DNA from: Actinoplanes xinjiangensis | GTDB taxonomy: Bacteria > Actinomycetota > Actinomycetes > Mycobacteriales > Micromonosporaceae | Assembly (NCBI RefSeq): GCF_003148685.1 | Contig: NZ_QGGR01000012.1 | Span: forward strand, 62,001-126,000 | Direction of reading: 5' to 3' | DNA length: 64,000 nucleotides | In this document: piece by piece, positions 48,193 through 56,234 of the stretch | How positions within the stretch are numbered: the stretch's first letter is position 1 | How the letters are laid out: each line of letters starts with the position of its first letter | Made by a program: the position numbers and the translations under genes | Notes under the pieces: generated by a model | The model's database searches: none | Seen by the model: only the letters and a program-made list of their open reading frames with translations | What the model was told of the DNA's origin: nothing

Positions 48193-50856
48193 ATGACCAT
48201 CGAGATCAACGGAACACCGCACGACCGCACGCCGCTCCCCGGCCAGTGCCTGCGCACCTACCTGCGCGAGGAGGGCTGCTTCGGGGTCAAGAAGGGCTGC
48301 GACACCGGCGACTGCGGAGCGTGCACCGTGCACGTCGACGGCACCCCGGTGCACTCCTGCGTCTATCCGGCCTTCCGGGCGCGGGGACGCAGCGTGACGA
48401 CGATCGAGGGCCTGGCCGGCCCGTCCGGTCTGCATCCGGTGCAGCAGAGCTTCCTCGACGCGCAGGGTTTCCAGTGCGGCTTCTGCACCGCCGGCATGAT
48501 CATGACGACCGCGGCCCTCACCGGGGAGCAGCGCGCCGACCTGCCGCGCTCCCTCAAGGGCAACCTCTGCCGATGTACGGGCTATCGCGCCATCACCGAC
48601 GCGATCGAGGGCAGGCCGTCGGCCGTATGCCCGGCACGAGGCGCCGCCGTCGGATCGAACCTCGGCGCCCCCGCCGGACCACAGGTGGTCACCGGCACCG
48701 CCCGCTACACGTTCGACCTGGACGTGCCCGGCCTGTTGCACCTCAAGGTGCTGCGCTCCCCGCACGCGCACGCCCGGATCCTGTCGATCGACACCGCCGG
48801 CACGCTCGCCGTGCCCGGGGTGGAGGCGGTGCTCACCCACAAGGACGCGCCCGACCGGCTGTTCTCCACCGCCCAGCACGAGAACGAGGCCGAGGACCCG
48901 TACGACACCCGCGTCCTGGACGAGGTGGTGCGTTTCGTCGGCCAGCGGGTCGCGGCGGTCGTCGCCACCTCGGAGGCCGCCGCCGAGGAGGGCGTCCGGC
49001 GGCTGCGGGTCGACTACGAGGTGCTGCCCGCCGTGACCGACCCGGTGCGGGCGATGCTGCCGGGCGCGCCGCTCGTGCACGGCGACAAGGGGATCGCCGA
49101 GGGCATCGTGCGCGCCGACGCCAACGTGGTGGGGGAGCTGCACGCCGGGATCGGCGACGTCGAGGCCGGGTTCGCCTCCGCGGACGCGGTGTACGAGGCG
49201 ACGTTCCGGACGCCGCGGGTGCAGCACGCCAGCCTGGAGACGCACGGCGCGGTCGGCTGGCTCGACGACGACGAGCGCCTGGTCATCCGGTCCAGCACGC
49301 AGACGCCGTTCCTGACCCGGCGGGCCGTGTCCCGGCTGTTCGGGCTCTCCCAGGACCGGGTCCGGGTGGTCGCCGGCCGGGTCGGCGGCGGGTTCGGCGG
49401 CAAGCAGGAGATGCTGGTCGAGGATCTGGTGGCGATGGCCGTGCTGCGGACCGGCCGCCCGGTGAAGTGGGAGTTCACCCGGGCCGAGCAGTTCACCGCG
49501 GCGACCACCCGGCACCCGTTCGTCATCACGGTCAAGGCCGGCGCGTCCCGGTCCGGGGAGATCACCGCCCTGCAGCTGAACGTGCTCGTCGACACCGGCG
49601 CCTACGGCAACCACGGGCCGTCGGTGATGCACCACGGCTGCCACGAGACGGTCGCGGTCTACCGGTGTGCGAACATCCGGACCGACGCCGTCACGGTCTA
49701 CACCAACACCGTGCCGGCCGGGGCGTTCCGTGGCTACGGGCTCGGCCAGGTCACCTTCGCCGTCGAGCAGGTCCTCGACGAACTCGCCCGCATGATCGAC
49801 ATGGACCCGGTCACGTTCCGGGAGATCAACGTGGTCCGGCCCGGCGACGACCTCACCGCGCCCGGCGCACACGTCCCCGACCTCGGCATCGCCAGTTACG
49901 GCCTCGACCAGTGCCTCGACCGGATGCGCGCCGCCGCCGCCACCTCGGACCCGGCCCCCGAGGGCTGGCTGGTCGGCGAGGGCATGGCGATCGCGATGAT
50001 CGCGGCCGGCCCGCCCGGCGGCCACTTCGCCGACGCCACCGTCACCCTGCTCCCCGACGGCCGCTACGAACTCGCCGTCGGCACCGCCGAATTCGGCAAC
50101 GGCAGCACCACCGTGCACGCCCAGATCGTCGCCGACGAACTGCGCACCACTCCCGACCGGGTGGTCATCCGGCAGTCCGACACCGACGTGGTCCGGCACG
50201 ACACCGGCGCCTTCGCCTCCACCGGTGTCGTCGTCGCCGGCCAGGCCGTGCTCCGGGCGGCCCGCGCGCTGCGCGCCCGGATCCTCGCCGCCGCGGAGCG
50301 CTCACCGTCCGACATCGGCTGCCTCACCGCCGACCGGGTCGCCGGGATCAGCCTCGCCGGGCTCGCGCCCCTCACCGAGAGCGGACATTTCGACGGTACG
50401 CCGCGGTCGGTCGCCTTCAACGCCCAGTGGTTCCGCGTGGCCGTCGACCCCGGCACCGGCGAACTGCGCATCCTGCGCTCGGTGCACAGCGCCGACGCCG
50501 GTGCCGTGCTGAACCCGCTCCAGCTCCGTGGCCAGATCGAGGGCGGCGTCGCCCAGGCCATCGGCGCCACTCTCGCCGAACACGTCGACATCGACGACTC
50601 CGGGCGGGTCACCACGGCCGCGTTCCGGCAGTACCACCTGCCCACGGTCGCCGACGTCCCGGTCACCGAGGTGCATTTCGCGCGGACCGTCGACACGATC
50701 GGGACGCTGGGTGCCAAATCGATGAGCGAGTCGCCGTACAACCCGGTGTCGCCCGCCCTGGGCAACGCGCTCCGCGACGCCATCGGCCTTCGTCTCACCG
50801 ACCTGCCCTACACCGCCGACCGCATCTGGCTGGCCATGCAGTCCGGCCCCGCCTGA
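48193..50856 (+). CDS. fused 2Fe-2S and molybdopterin subunits of a xanthine dehydrogenase/CO dehydrogenase-type hydroxylase
   Basis: An 887-residue protein combining two usual subunits. Residues 1-145 are the iron-sulphur part: GCDTGDCGACTVHVDGTPVH (first cluster) and QCGFCTAGM with GNLCRCTGY (second). After a linker, residues about 160-885 form the molybdopterin subunit, with GRVGGGFGGKQEM, PAGAFRGYGLGQ and the C-terminal GAKSMSESP. Glu846 in SMSE aligns with the catalytic glutamate of the G-V-G-E motif. The substrate (purine, aldehyde, CO or aromatic) is not readable. No MoCo insertion factor is next to it. ATG 48193 follows CAGGAAGG. Confidence 0.88.
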   Translation: MTIEINGTPHDRTPLPGQCLRTYLREEGCFGVKKGCDTGDCGACTVHVDGTPVHSCVYPAFRARGRSVTTIEGLAGPSGLHPVQQSFLDAQGFQCGFCTAGMIMTTAALTGEQRADLPRSLKGNLCRCTGYRAITDAIEGRPSAVCPARGAAVGSNLGAPAGPQVVTGTARYTFDLDVPGLLHLKVLRSPHAHARILSIDTAGTLAVPGVEAVLTHKDAPDRLFSTAQHENEAEDPYDTRVLDEVVRFVGQRVAAVVATSEAAAEEGVRRLRVDYEVLPAVTDPVRAMLPGAPLVHGDKGIAEGIVRADANVVGELHAGIGDVEAGFASADAVYEATFRTPRVQHASLETHGAVGWLDDDERLVIRSSTQTPFLTRRAVSRLFGLSQDRVRVVAGRVGGGFGGKQEMLVEDLVAMAVLRTGRPVKWEFTRAEQFTAATTRHPFVITVKAGASRSGEITALQLNVLVDTGAYGNHGPSVMHHGCHETVAVYRCANIRTDAVTVYTNTVPAGAFRGYGLGQVTFAVEQVLDELARMIDMDPVTFREINVVRPGDDLTAPGAHVPDLGIASYGLDQCLDRMRAAAATSDPAPEGWLVGEGMAIAMIAAGPPGGHFADATVTLLPDGRYELAVGTAEFGNGSTTVHAQIVADELRTTPDRVVIRQSDTDVVRHDTGAFASTGVVVAGQAVLRAARALRARILAAAERSPSDIGCLTADRVAGISLAGLAPLTESGHFDGTPRSVAFNAQWFRVAVDPGTGELRILRSVHSADAGAVLNPLQLRGQIEGGVAQAIGATLAEHVDIDDSGRVTTAAFRQYHLPTVADVPVTEVHFARTVDTIGTLGAKSMSESPYNPVSPALGNALRDAIGLRLTDLPYTADRIWLAMQSGPA

Positions 50857-50864
50857 GCACCCGG

Positions 50865-50926
50865 CGTTTTCCCGGCTGGTCGTGAGCGCTGTCTCGAGGC
50901 CCTCGAGACAGCGTTCACGACCAGCC
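50865..50926. repeat. 53-bp near-perfect palindrome, intergenic copy of the cydC repeat element
   Basis: After CGTTTT at 50865-50870, the arms 50874-50899 and 50901-50926 match in 25 of 26 positions around one central base. The core CGCTGTCTCGAGG and CCTCGAGACAGCG is shared with the cydC repeats. It lies between the converging hydroxylase and RibD-like genes and could also end transcription. Confidence 0.85.
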
Positions 50927-50930
50927 CGAT

Positions 50931-51557
50931 TCAGCTTCGTGCGGTCATGTCGCCGGTGGCGGGTGCGCCCTCGGCGAGCGCGTACCGCAGGAGCACGGCT
51001 CCCTTCGGGGTGGTGAACGGCGGCTCGACCAGCGTCAGGTTGGCCGGGACCTCGCCGCCGTCGAACACCTTCTTGCCGATGCCCAGTACGACCGGGTGCA
51101 GCCACAGGTTGAGCCGGTCGAACAGGCGCTCCCGCAGCAGGCTCTGCACCAGGTCGAGGCTGCCGATCACGTGGATGTTCTCGTGCCGGTCGCGGATCTC
51201 GTTGACGGCGGTCACCAGGTCCGGGCCCAGCAGCGTCGAATCCGCCCACTCCAGGTTCGGTGCGCCGCGCGAGGCCACGTACTTGGGCACGCTGTTGAAC
51301 AGGGTCGCGATCCCGCCGTCGGGACCTTCGTCCTGCTTCGGCCAGTACCCGGCGAAGATGTCGTAGGTCTTGCGGCCCAGCAGCAGGGCATCGAGCCCGC
51401 GCATCCCGGCGGCGACCTGCTCACCACCGGACTGGTCGAACAGCGGTGCCTGCCAGCCCCCGAACGGGAACCCGCCCTCGGTGTCCTCGTCCGGTGCGCC
51501 CGGAGCCTGCCCCACCAGGTCGAGCGTCGCGAACAGGTCGAGATGAATCGTGCCCAT
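50931..51557 (-). CDS. RibD C-terminal/dihydrofolate reductase-like protein
   Basis: A 208-residue single-domain protein. GTIHLDLFATLDLVGQAPGA is the opening strand and loop, GLDALLLGRKTYDIFAGYWP carries the G-R-K/R-T-Y motif of this group, HVIGSLDLVQSLLRERLFDRLNLWLHPVVL the middle and GIGKKVFDGGEVPANLTLVE the end. RibD-C and DHFR folds bind NADPH and reduce small molecules, but single-domain members like this one have unknown substrates. It is not in an operon. Confidence 0.85.
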   Translation of the reverse strand: MGTIHLDLFATLDLVGQAPGAPDEDTEGGFPFGGWQAPLFDQSGGEQVAAGMRGLDALLLGRKTYDIFAGYWPKQDEGPDGGIATLFNSVPKYVASRGAPNLEWADSTLLGPDLVTAVNEIRDRHENIHVIGSLDLVQSLLRERLFDRLNLWLHPVVLGIGKKVFDGGEVPANLTLVEPPFTTPKGAVLLRYALAEGAPATGDMTARS

Positions 51558-51656
51558 CGTGTCCTCCGGTTCGGTTTCGTCAGGAGTGCGTCACCGATAC
51601 AGACCGGCCCCGGCTCCCGAACTCATCGGTCCGCGGAGACACGATTCCCATCGATG

Positions 51657-51686
51657 TTGACATCCGTTGGCTAATGCCAGTAGCTT
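51657..51686 (+). promoter_or_regulatory. promoter of the hydrolase-tetR operon
   Basis: TTGACA at 51657-51662 matches the consensus -35, and TAGCTT at 51681-51686 fits a -10 after an 18-nt spacer. TTGGCTAA between them repeats a half-site of the operator below. The hydrolase ATG is at 51725 behind GGGGAGACGG. Confidence 0.6.
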
Positions 51687-51687
51687 A

Positions 51688-51708
51688 TTGGTTAACGGAG
51701 TTAGCCAA
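51688..51708 (+). promoter_or_regulatory. operator of the TetR-family regulator
   Basis: TTGGTTAAC, a 3-nt spacer and GTTAGCCAA form a palindrome that matches at 8 of 9 positions, directly after the -10 box. An additional half-site TTGGCTAA lies at 51667-51674, the exact complement of TTAGCCAA. This arrangement is typical of TetR binding, and the regulator is encoded downstream in the same operon. Confidence 0.65.
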
Positions 51709-51724
51709 GCTGGGGAGACGGAAC

Positions 51725-52561
51725 ATGACCGAGTACATGAGCATCGCCGGTGGCACGATCGCCTACGACCTGGCCGGTGAGGGGCCGCTGGTGGTCCTCG
51801 CGCACGGCATGGGCGACAGTCGCCACTCCTACCGCTTCGTCGCCCCGGCCCTGGTGGCGGCCGGATACCGGGTCGCCAACGTGGACATCCGCGGCTGTGG
51901 GGACTCCAGCCTCGGCTGGGACGGATACAGCCGCGCCGACATCGCCGGCGACCTGGTCGCCCTCGTGCGTCACCTGGGCGGCCCGGCCGTGATCATGGGG
52001 CAGTCGATCAGTGGGGGCGCCGCGACGATCGCCGCCGCCACGGCGCCGGACGTGATCGCCGGAATCATCGAACTGGCGCCGTTCACCCGCACACAGACCG
52101 TCTCGCTGGGCGGGCTGCTCCGCGTCAGGCGTCACCGGACCGGGGTCATCCGGCTCGGGATGACCATGGCCCTGGGAAGCCTGGCCAGCTGGAAGAAGTA
52201 TCTTGAGGTGGCGTACCCGACGAAGCCCGCGGACTGGGACGGTGAATTGGCGCGGATCGAGACCACCTTGAGCGAGCCCGGTCGCATGAAGGCACTTCAG
52301 GCCATGTGCAAGACCGACCCGGGCCAGGCCGGCGCGCATCTGCCCGATGTCACGTGCCCGGTTCTGATCATCGAAGGCGGCCTCGACCCCGACTGGGCCG
52401 ACCCCCGCGCCGAAGGCGAGAAGATCATCGCCGACCTGCCCGCCGGGCTCGGGCAGCTGGCGATGATCGAGGGCGCCGGTCACTACCCGCACGCCCAGAC
52501 GCCGGACGAGGTCGTCGCGCTGTCGCTGCCCTTCCTCACCAGGACGCTGACACGTGCCTAG
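51725..52561 (+). CDS. alpha/beta hydrolase
   Basis: A 278-residue cytoplasmic hydrolase. LVVLAHGMGDSRHSYRFVAP is the H-G oxyanion segment, MGQSISGGAA the nucleophile elbow with Ser94, GLDPDWADPRAEGE the acid region and IEGAGHYPHAQTPDEV the catalytic histidine. The lid between residues 115 and 190 is helical. The ATG at 51725 has GGGGAGACGG upstream, and an earlier in-frame start falls before the promoter, so it is ruled out. The substrate is unknown; coupling with the TetR gene suggests that the hydrolase removes the compound the regulator senses. Confidence 0.88.
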   Translation: MTEYMSIAGGTIAYDLAGEGPLVVLAHGMGDSRHSYRFVAPALVAAGYRVANVDIRGCGDSSLGWDGYSRADIAGDLVALVRHLGGPAVIMGQSISGGAATIAAATAPDVIAGIIELAPFTRTQTVSLGGLLRVRRHRTGVIRLGMTMALGSLASWKKYLEVAYPTKPADWDGELARIETTLSEPGRMKALQAMCKTDPGQAGAHLPDVTCPVLIIEGGLDPDWADPRAEGEKIIADLPAGLGQLAMIEGAGHYPHAQTPDEVVALSLPFLTRTLTRA

Positions 52562-53141
52562 AGCCGGACTCGACCGGACCGCGGTCACCGTCGCGGCCGC
52601 CGACCTGGCCGACGAGGTCGGTTTCACCGGGCTCAGCATGGGCCTGCTCGCGGAACGGCTCGGCGTCAAGACGCCCTCGCTCTACAAGCACGTCACCAGC
52701 CAGGCCGACCTCGCCCACCGGATCGCGGTCCTGGCGATGAACGAGTTCGCGGATGCCATCCGCGACGCCATCCAGGGACGGGCCGGCCGCGAGGCGCTCG
52801 TCGCCGGTGCCCATGCGATGCGTGCCTGGGTGCTGAGACACCCCGGCCGGTATGCGGCGGCCAACCTCGCCGGCGTGACCGGGCCCGACGACCCGTTCAT
52901 CCCGGCCGTCCAGCGGGTACTGGACTCCTGGGCGGCGATGCTGCACGGGTACGGCCTGGACCCGGGCCAGGAGATCCACGCTCTGCGGATGTTGCGCAGC
53001 ATCCTGCACGGCTTCGCGACCCTCGAGGCCGTGGGCAGCTTCCAGATCGCCGCCGACGTCGACGACAGCTTCTCCTGGATGATCGACTTCATCGACCACG
53101 GACTCAGATCGCACCGGTCCGACCCGCTGAGCGCCCGCTGA
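52554..53141 (+). CDS. TetR-family regulator with TetR_C_33 (WHG)-type ligand domain
   Basis: A 195-residue dimeric repressor. The helix-turn-helix lies in VAAADLADEVGFTGLSMGLL and AERLGVKTPSLYKHVTSQAD; the ligand domain starts near 75 and includes the GRAGREALVAGAHAMRAW segment and LRSILHGFATLEAVGSF, a motif of the WHG-type C-terminal domain. GTG 52554 overlaps the hydrolase stop by 8 bp, so both are made together. The palindrome in front of the operon is its likely site, making an autoregulated two-gene unit. Confidence 0.88.
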   Translation: MPRAGLDRTAVTVAAADLADEVGFTGLSMGLLAERLGVKTPSLYKHVTSQADLAHRIAVLAMNEFADAIRDAIQGRAGREALVAGAHAMRAWVLRHPGRYAAANLAGVTGPDDPFIPAVQRVLDSWAAMLHGYGLDPGQEIHALRMLRSILHGFATLEAVGSFQIAADVDDSFSWMIDFIDHGLRSHRSDPLSAR

Positions 53142-53258
53142 CGGCCCGGTCGCGGGGGATCGCGGCGCGGAAGATCCGGGTGGCGGGGTACGCCGGCAGC
53201 GGTGTTGCGGATTGCCGGGAGAGGACTAGATTGCGGCTAAGGTGATCGATCGACCTGG

Positions 53259-55007
53259 ATGGCTGTCATGTTCGAACAGTTCACCATCGTTACCGACCCC
53301 GTCGGCGGATCCGTGGCGCTGTCCGCGATCTTCGCTTCGTTGTCACTGCTCACGCTGTTCCTGTTGCTCGGCGTCCTGCGGATGCGGGCCTGGCTGGCCG
53401 GCCTGATCTCGCTGGGTGTGGCGCTCGTCGTGGCGGTGGCCGTCTACTCGATGCCGATCGGGCAGGCGCTGCTGTCGGCGAGCGAAGGGGCGGCGTTCGG
53501 CTTCTTCCCCATCCTGTGGATCGTCGTCAATGCGATCTGGGTCTACAACCTGACCGTCGTCAGTGGGCACTTCGACGTGCTGCGGCGCTCGATGGAACGG
53601 GTCAGCCCGGACATGCGGATCCAGGCGATCATCGTGGCGTTCTGTTTCGGGGCGCTGCTGGAGGCGCTGGCCGGCTTCGGAACCCCGGTCGCGGTGACCG
53701 TGGTGATGCTGATGGCGCTCGGGTTCCGGCCGTTGCAGGCCGCGGCGGTGGCACTGATCGCCAACACCGCGCCGGTCGCCTACGGGGCCCTGGCCACACC
53801 GATCGTCACGCTGGGGACGGTCACCTCCGGTGCGGTCGCCGACCCGCGGCTCACCACCGAGACACTGGGCGCGATGGTCGGCCGGCAGACTCCGATTCTG
53901 GCGGTGGTCGTACCCCTGGTGCTCGTGGCCGTGGTGGACGGCCGCCGTGGTGTCCGGCAGACCTGGCCGGTCGCTCTCGTCGCGGGTCTGACCTTCGGTG
54001 CCGGGCAGTTCGTCGCGTCGAACTACGTCTCGGTGCCGCTCACCGACATCGTCGCCGCTCTGGTCTCGGCGGCCGCCGTGGTCCTGCTGCTGCGCGTCTG
54101 GCGCCCCGCCGAGTCGCCCGACCTGCACACGCCGGCCACCGAGGACGGGCCGACGACCGGCCCACCGGCCGCGGGCGGCGAGCGTGTGACCGCCGGTGAC
54201 GCAGACCCGAGGACGGACGGTGGGGCCCGGGTGATGTCGGGGGTGCCGCGGCGCGATCCGCCCGGAGAGGTGCTGCGCGCCTACGCGCCGTACCTGATCA
54301 TCATCGCGATCTTCTCGGTGGCGAACCTGGCGCCGGTCAAGAAGGCGCTGGCCGGGGAGCCGTGGACGGTGGTGTTCGCCTGGCCGGGACTGGACGTGCT
54401 GGGCACGAACGGCAAGCCGCTGTCGTCGGTGAACTTCACGTTCGGGTGGCTGCCGGCGGCGGGCACGCTGATGATCCTGGCGGGGATCCTGACGGCGGTG
54501 GTGCTGCGGATCCGGCCGGATCCGGCGGTCCGCGCGTACGGGCGCACCTATGTGGAGTTGCGCCACGCGATCGTGACGGTGATGGCCGTGCTGGCGCTGG
54601 CGTACGTCCTGAATCAGTCGGGTCAGACGGCGACGTTGGGTGCGTTCTTCGCGGCGGCCGGTGGCCTGTTCGTGTTCCTGTCGTCGATCCTCGGGTGGAT
54701 CGGGGTGGCGGTGACCGGCTCGGACACGTCGTCGAACGCGCTGTTCGGGGCGTTGCAGGTGCAGACGGCGGTGAACACCGGCCTGGATCCGGTGCTGCTG
54801 GCGGCGGCCAATTCGTCCGGTGGTGTGCTGGGCAAGATGATCAGCCCGCAGAACCTGGCGATCGCCGCGTCGGCGGTCGGCATGGCGGGCCGTGAGGGCG
54901 ACATCTTCCGGCGGGTGGTGGGCTGGAGTCTGGTGCTGCTGCTGTTCATGTGCGTGCTCGTCACGTTGCAGGCGACGCCGGTGCTCGACTGGATGGTGCC
55001 GCGGTAG
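53259..55007 (+). CDS. lctP: L-lactate permease (LctP family)
   Basis: A 582-residue transporter with 12 to 14 membrane helices. The start reads MAVMFEQFTIVTDPVGGSVA; typical motifs follow: AFCFGALLEALAGFGTPVAV, LIANTAPVAYGALATPIVTL, GSDTSSNALFGALQVQTA and SSGGVLGKMISPQNLAIA. The family carries lactate or glycolate with protons. A hydrophilic loop rich in Gly, Thr and Pro (about residues 290-335) is longer than usual. It probably uses lactate from outside; no lactate dehydrogenase is adjacent. Its 3' end overlaps the convergent AraC gene by 47 bp. Confidence 0.92.
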   Translation: MAVMFEQFTIVTDPVGGSVALSAIFASLSLLTLFLLLGVLRMRAWLAGLISLGVALVVAVAVYSMPIGQALLSASEGAAFGFFPILWIVVNAIWVYNLTVVSGHFDVLRRSMERVSPDMRIQAIIVAFCFGALLEALAGFGTPVAVTVVMLMALGFRPLQAAAVALIANTAPVAYGALATPIVTLGTVTSGAVADPRLTTETLGAMVGRQTPILAVVVPLVLVAVVDGRRGVRQTWPVALVAGLTFGAGQFVASNYVSVPLTDIVAALVSAAAVVLLLRVWRPAESPDLHTPATEDGPTTGPPAAGGERVTAGDADPRTDGGARVMSGVPRRDPPGEVLRAYAPYLIIIAIFSVANLAPVKKALAGEPWTVVFAWPGLDVLGTNGKPLSSVNFTFGWLPAAGTLMILAGILTAVVLRIRPDPAVRAYGRTYVELRHAIVTVMAVLALAYVLNQSGQTATLGAFFAAAGGLFVFLSSILGWIGVAVTGSDTSSNALFGALQVQTAVNTGLDPVLLAAANSSGGVLGKMISPQNLAIAASAVGMAGREGDIFRRVVGWSLVLLLFMCVLVTLQATPVLDWMVPR

Positions 55008-55791
55008 CGGCGTAGCGCCCGGGGCTGATGCCGAGGATCCGTTTGAAGTGCCGGTGGAGATGCGGCTGGTCGTGGAATCCGCTGCCGGTGGCGACGGCGC
55101 CGAGGGGCCGGCCGGTGAGGATGAGGCGGCGGGCGACGTCGACGCGGCGCGAGATCAGGTACTGGTGCGGGGCCATGCCGAATTCACGGCGGAACGAGCG
55201 GACCAGATGCGCCGGGTCGAAGTGCAGGGTGGCGGCCGCGGTGGACAGCGGCATCCCGTCGACGATGTGTGCTTCCAGCAGGTCGCGGAGGGCGTGGGCG
55301 GTGGCCCGGCCGGGCGGCCGGGCGCCGGGAGGTTCCCCGAGATGGGTGCGGAGCCGGGCCAGGGCGAGGGCGAGCAGGTCCTCGGCGGCAGGAACATCCT
55401 CGGGGGTACGCACCAGCCGGTGTACCCGGGAGATGGCCTGGTGCAGAGCCCGGTCGGTGATGGCGGGGGTGTCGACGCTGGCCCCGATCAGGTGCGCCGG
55501 CAGCTGGTCCCGGTCCAGGTAGAGGACGCGTTTGCGGAAGCCGCCGGGCCGGGCGGACGTGCCGTTGTGGGGGACGTGCGGGGGCAGCACGGTGATCAGG
55601 TCGCCGTAGGCCCCGCGTTCGTGGCGGTCGAGGTCGTAGCGGACGGCGCCGTCGTCGACGAGGAGCACGGCCCAGGTGTCGTGGGCGTGCATGGGGTAGG
55701 CGTGGTCGTCGAAGTGGGCGTGCAGCACTTCGGTCACGCCGTGCAGTGGTGGCCGCCAGGCTTCGAGCCGGTGCACGTCAAAATCGTACAA
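54961..55791 (-). CDS. AraC-family transcriptional regulator
   Basis: A 276-residue regulator. The N-terminal cupin-like AraC sensor part (HAHFDDHAYPMHAHDTWAVLLV) carries two histidines; the C-terminal double helix-turn-helix (about 165-260) shows STAAATLHFDPAHLVRSFRR and ISRRVDVARRLILTGRPLG, then HDQPHLHRHFKRILGISPGR, the family signature. The start is a TTG at 55791 (MYDFDV); a GTG at 55776 is also possible and both lack a strong site. The gene is divergent from the DUF2000 gene 35 bp away, so that gene is its probable target. Confidence 0.87.
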   Translation of the reverse strand: MYDFDVHRLEAWRPPLHGVTEVLHAHFDDHAYPMHAHDTWAVLLVDDGAVRYDLDRHERGAYGDLITVLPPHVPHNGTSARPGGFRKRVLYLDRDQLPAHLIGASVDTPAITDRALHQAISRVHRLVRTPEDVPAAEDLLALALARLRTHLGEPPGARPPGRATAHALRDLLEAHIVDGMPLSTAAATLHFDPAHLVRSFRREFGMAPHQYLISRRVDVARRLILTGRPLGAVATGSGFHDQPHLHRHFKRILGISPGRYAATAAPSSRAPASPAT

Positions 55792-55826
55792 GACCTGGTG
55801 GCCGGCCTGTGGCGACGATGTGACCC

Positions 55827-56234
55827 ATGAGGTTCAACACCAAGATCGCGGTGATTCTGCGGGACGACCTGCTGACGTGGCAGCGGCTGAACGTGACGGC
55901 TTTTCTCGTGTCCGGACTGGGTTCGGTGGCTCCGGAGGTGGTCGGGGAGCCGTACCGGGACGCCGGTGACGTGGAGTACCTGCCGATGTTCCGGCAGCCG
56001 GTGATGGTGTTCGAGGCCGGGAAGGAGGTGCTGTCCGCGGCGCACGGGCGGGCGCTGGGCCGGGCGCAGGTGGCGGTGTTCACGTCGGATCTGTTCACCA
56101 CCGGGCACGATGCGGCGAACCGGGAGGCGGTGCGGGCGGTGGCGACGGCCGACCTGGACCTGGCCGGGATCGCGGTGCACGGTCCGCGCAACGTCGTCGA
56201 CAAGATCGTCAAGGGTGCGTCGATGCACCCATGA
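55827..56234 (+). CDS. DUF2000 family protein
   Basis: A 135-residue protein with the DUF2000 pattern: KIAVILRDDLLTWQRLNVTA at the start, GLGSVAPEVVGEPYRDAGD, PMFRQPVMVFEAGKEVLSAA and VFTSDLFTTGHDAANREAVR in the middle, and DLDLAGIAVHGPRNVVDKIV at the end. The fold is related to peptidyl-tRNA hydrolase type 2, but no activity is established. Divergent to the AraC regulator, whose ligand may be linked to it. The last 26 bp overlap the end of the convergent nitroreductase. Confidence 0.8.
   Translation: MRFNTKIAVILRDDLLTWQRLNVTAFLVSGLGSVAPEVVGEPYRDAGDVEYLPMFRQPVMVFEAGKEVLSAAHGRALGRAQVAVFTSDLFTTGHDAANREAVRAVATADLDLAGIAVHGPRNVVDKIVKGASMHP

Noticed and set aside
50865..50926. Simple rho-independent terminator
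   Set aside because: The T-run precedes the hairpin on the plus strand and corresponds to an A-run on the minus strand; the sequence is shared with cydC, so a repeat family explains it better, though it may also end transcripts.
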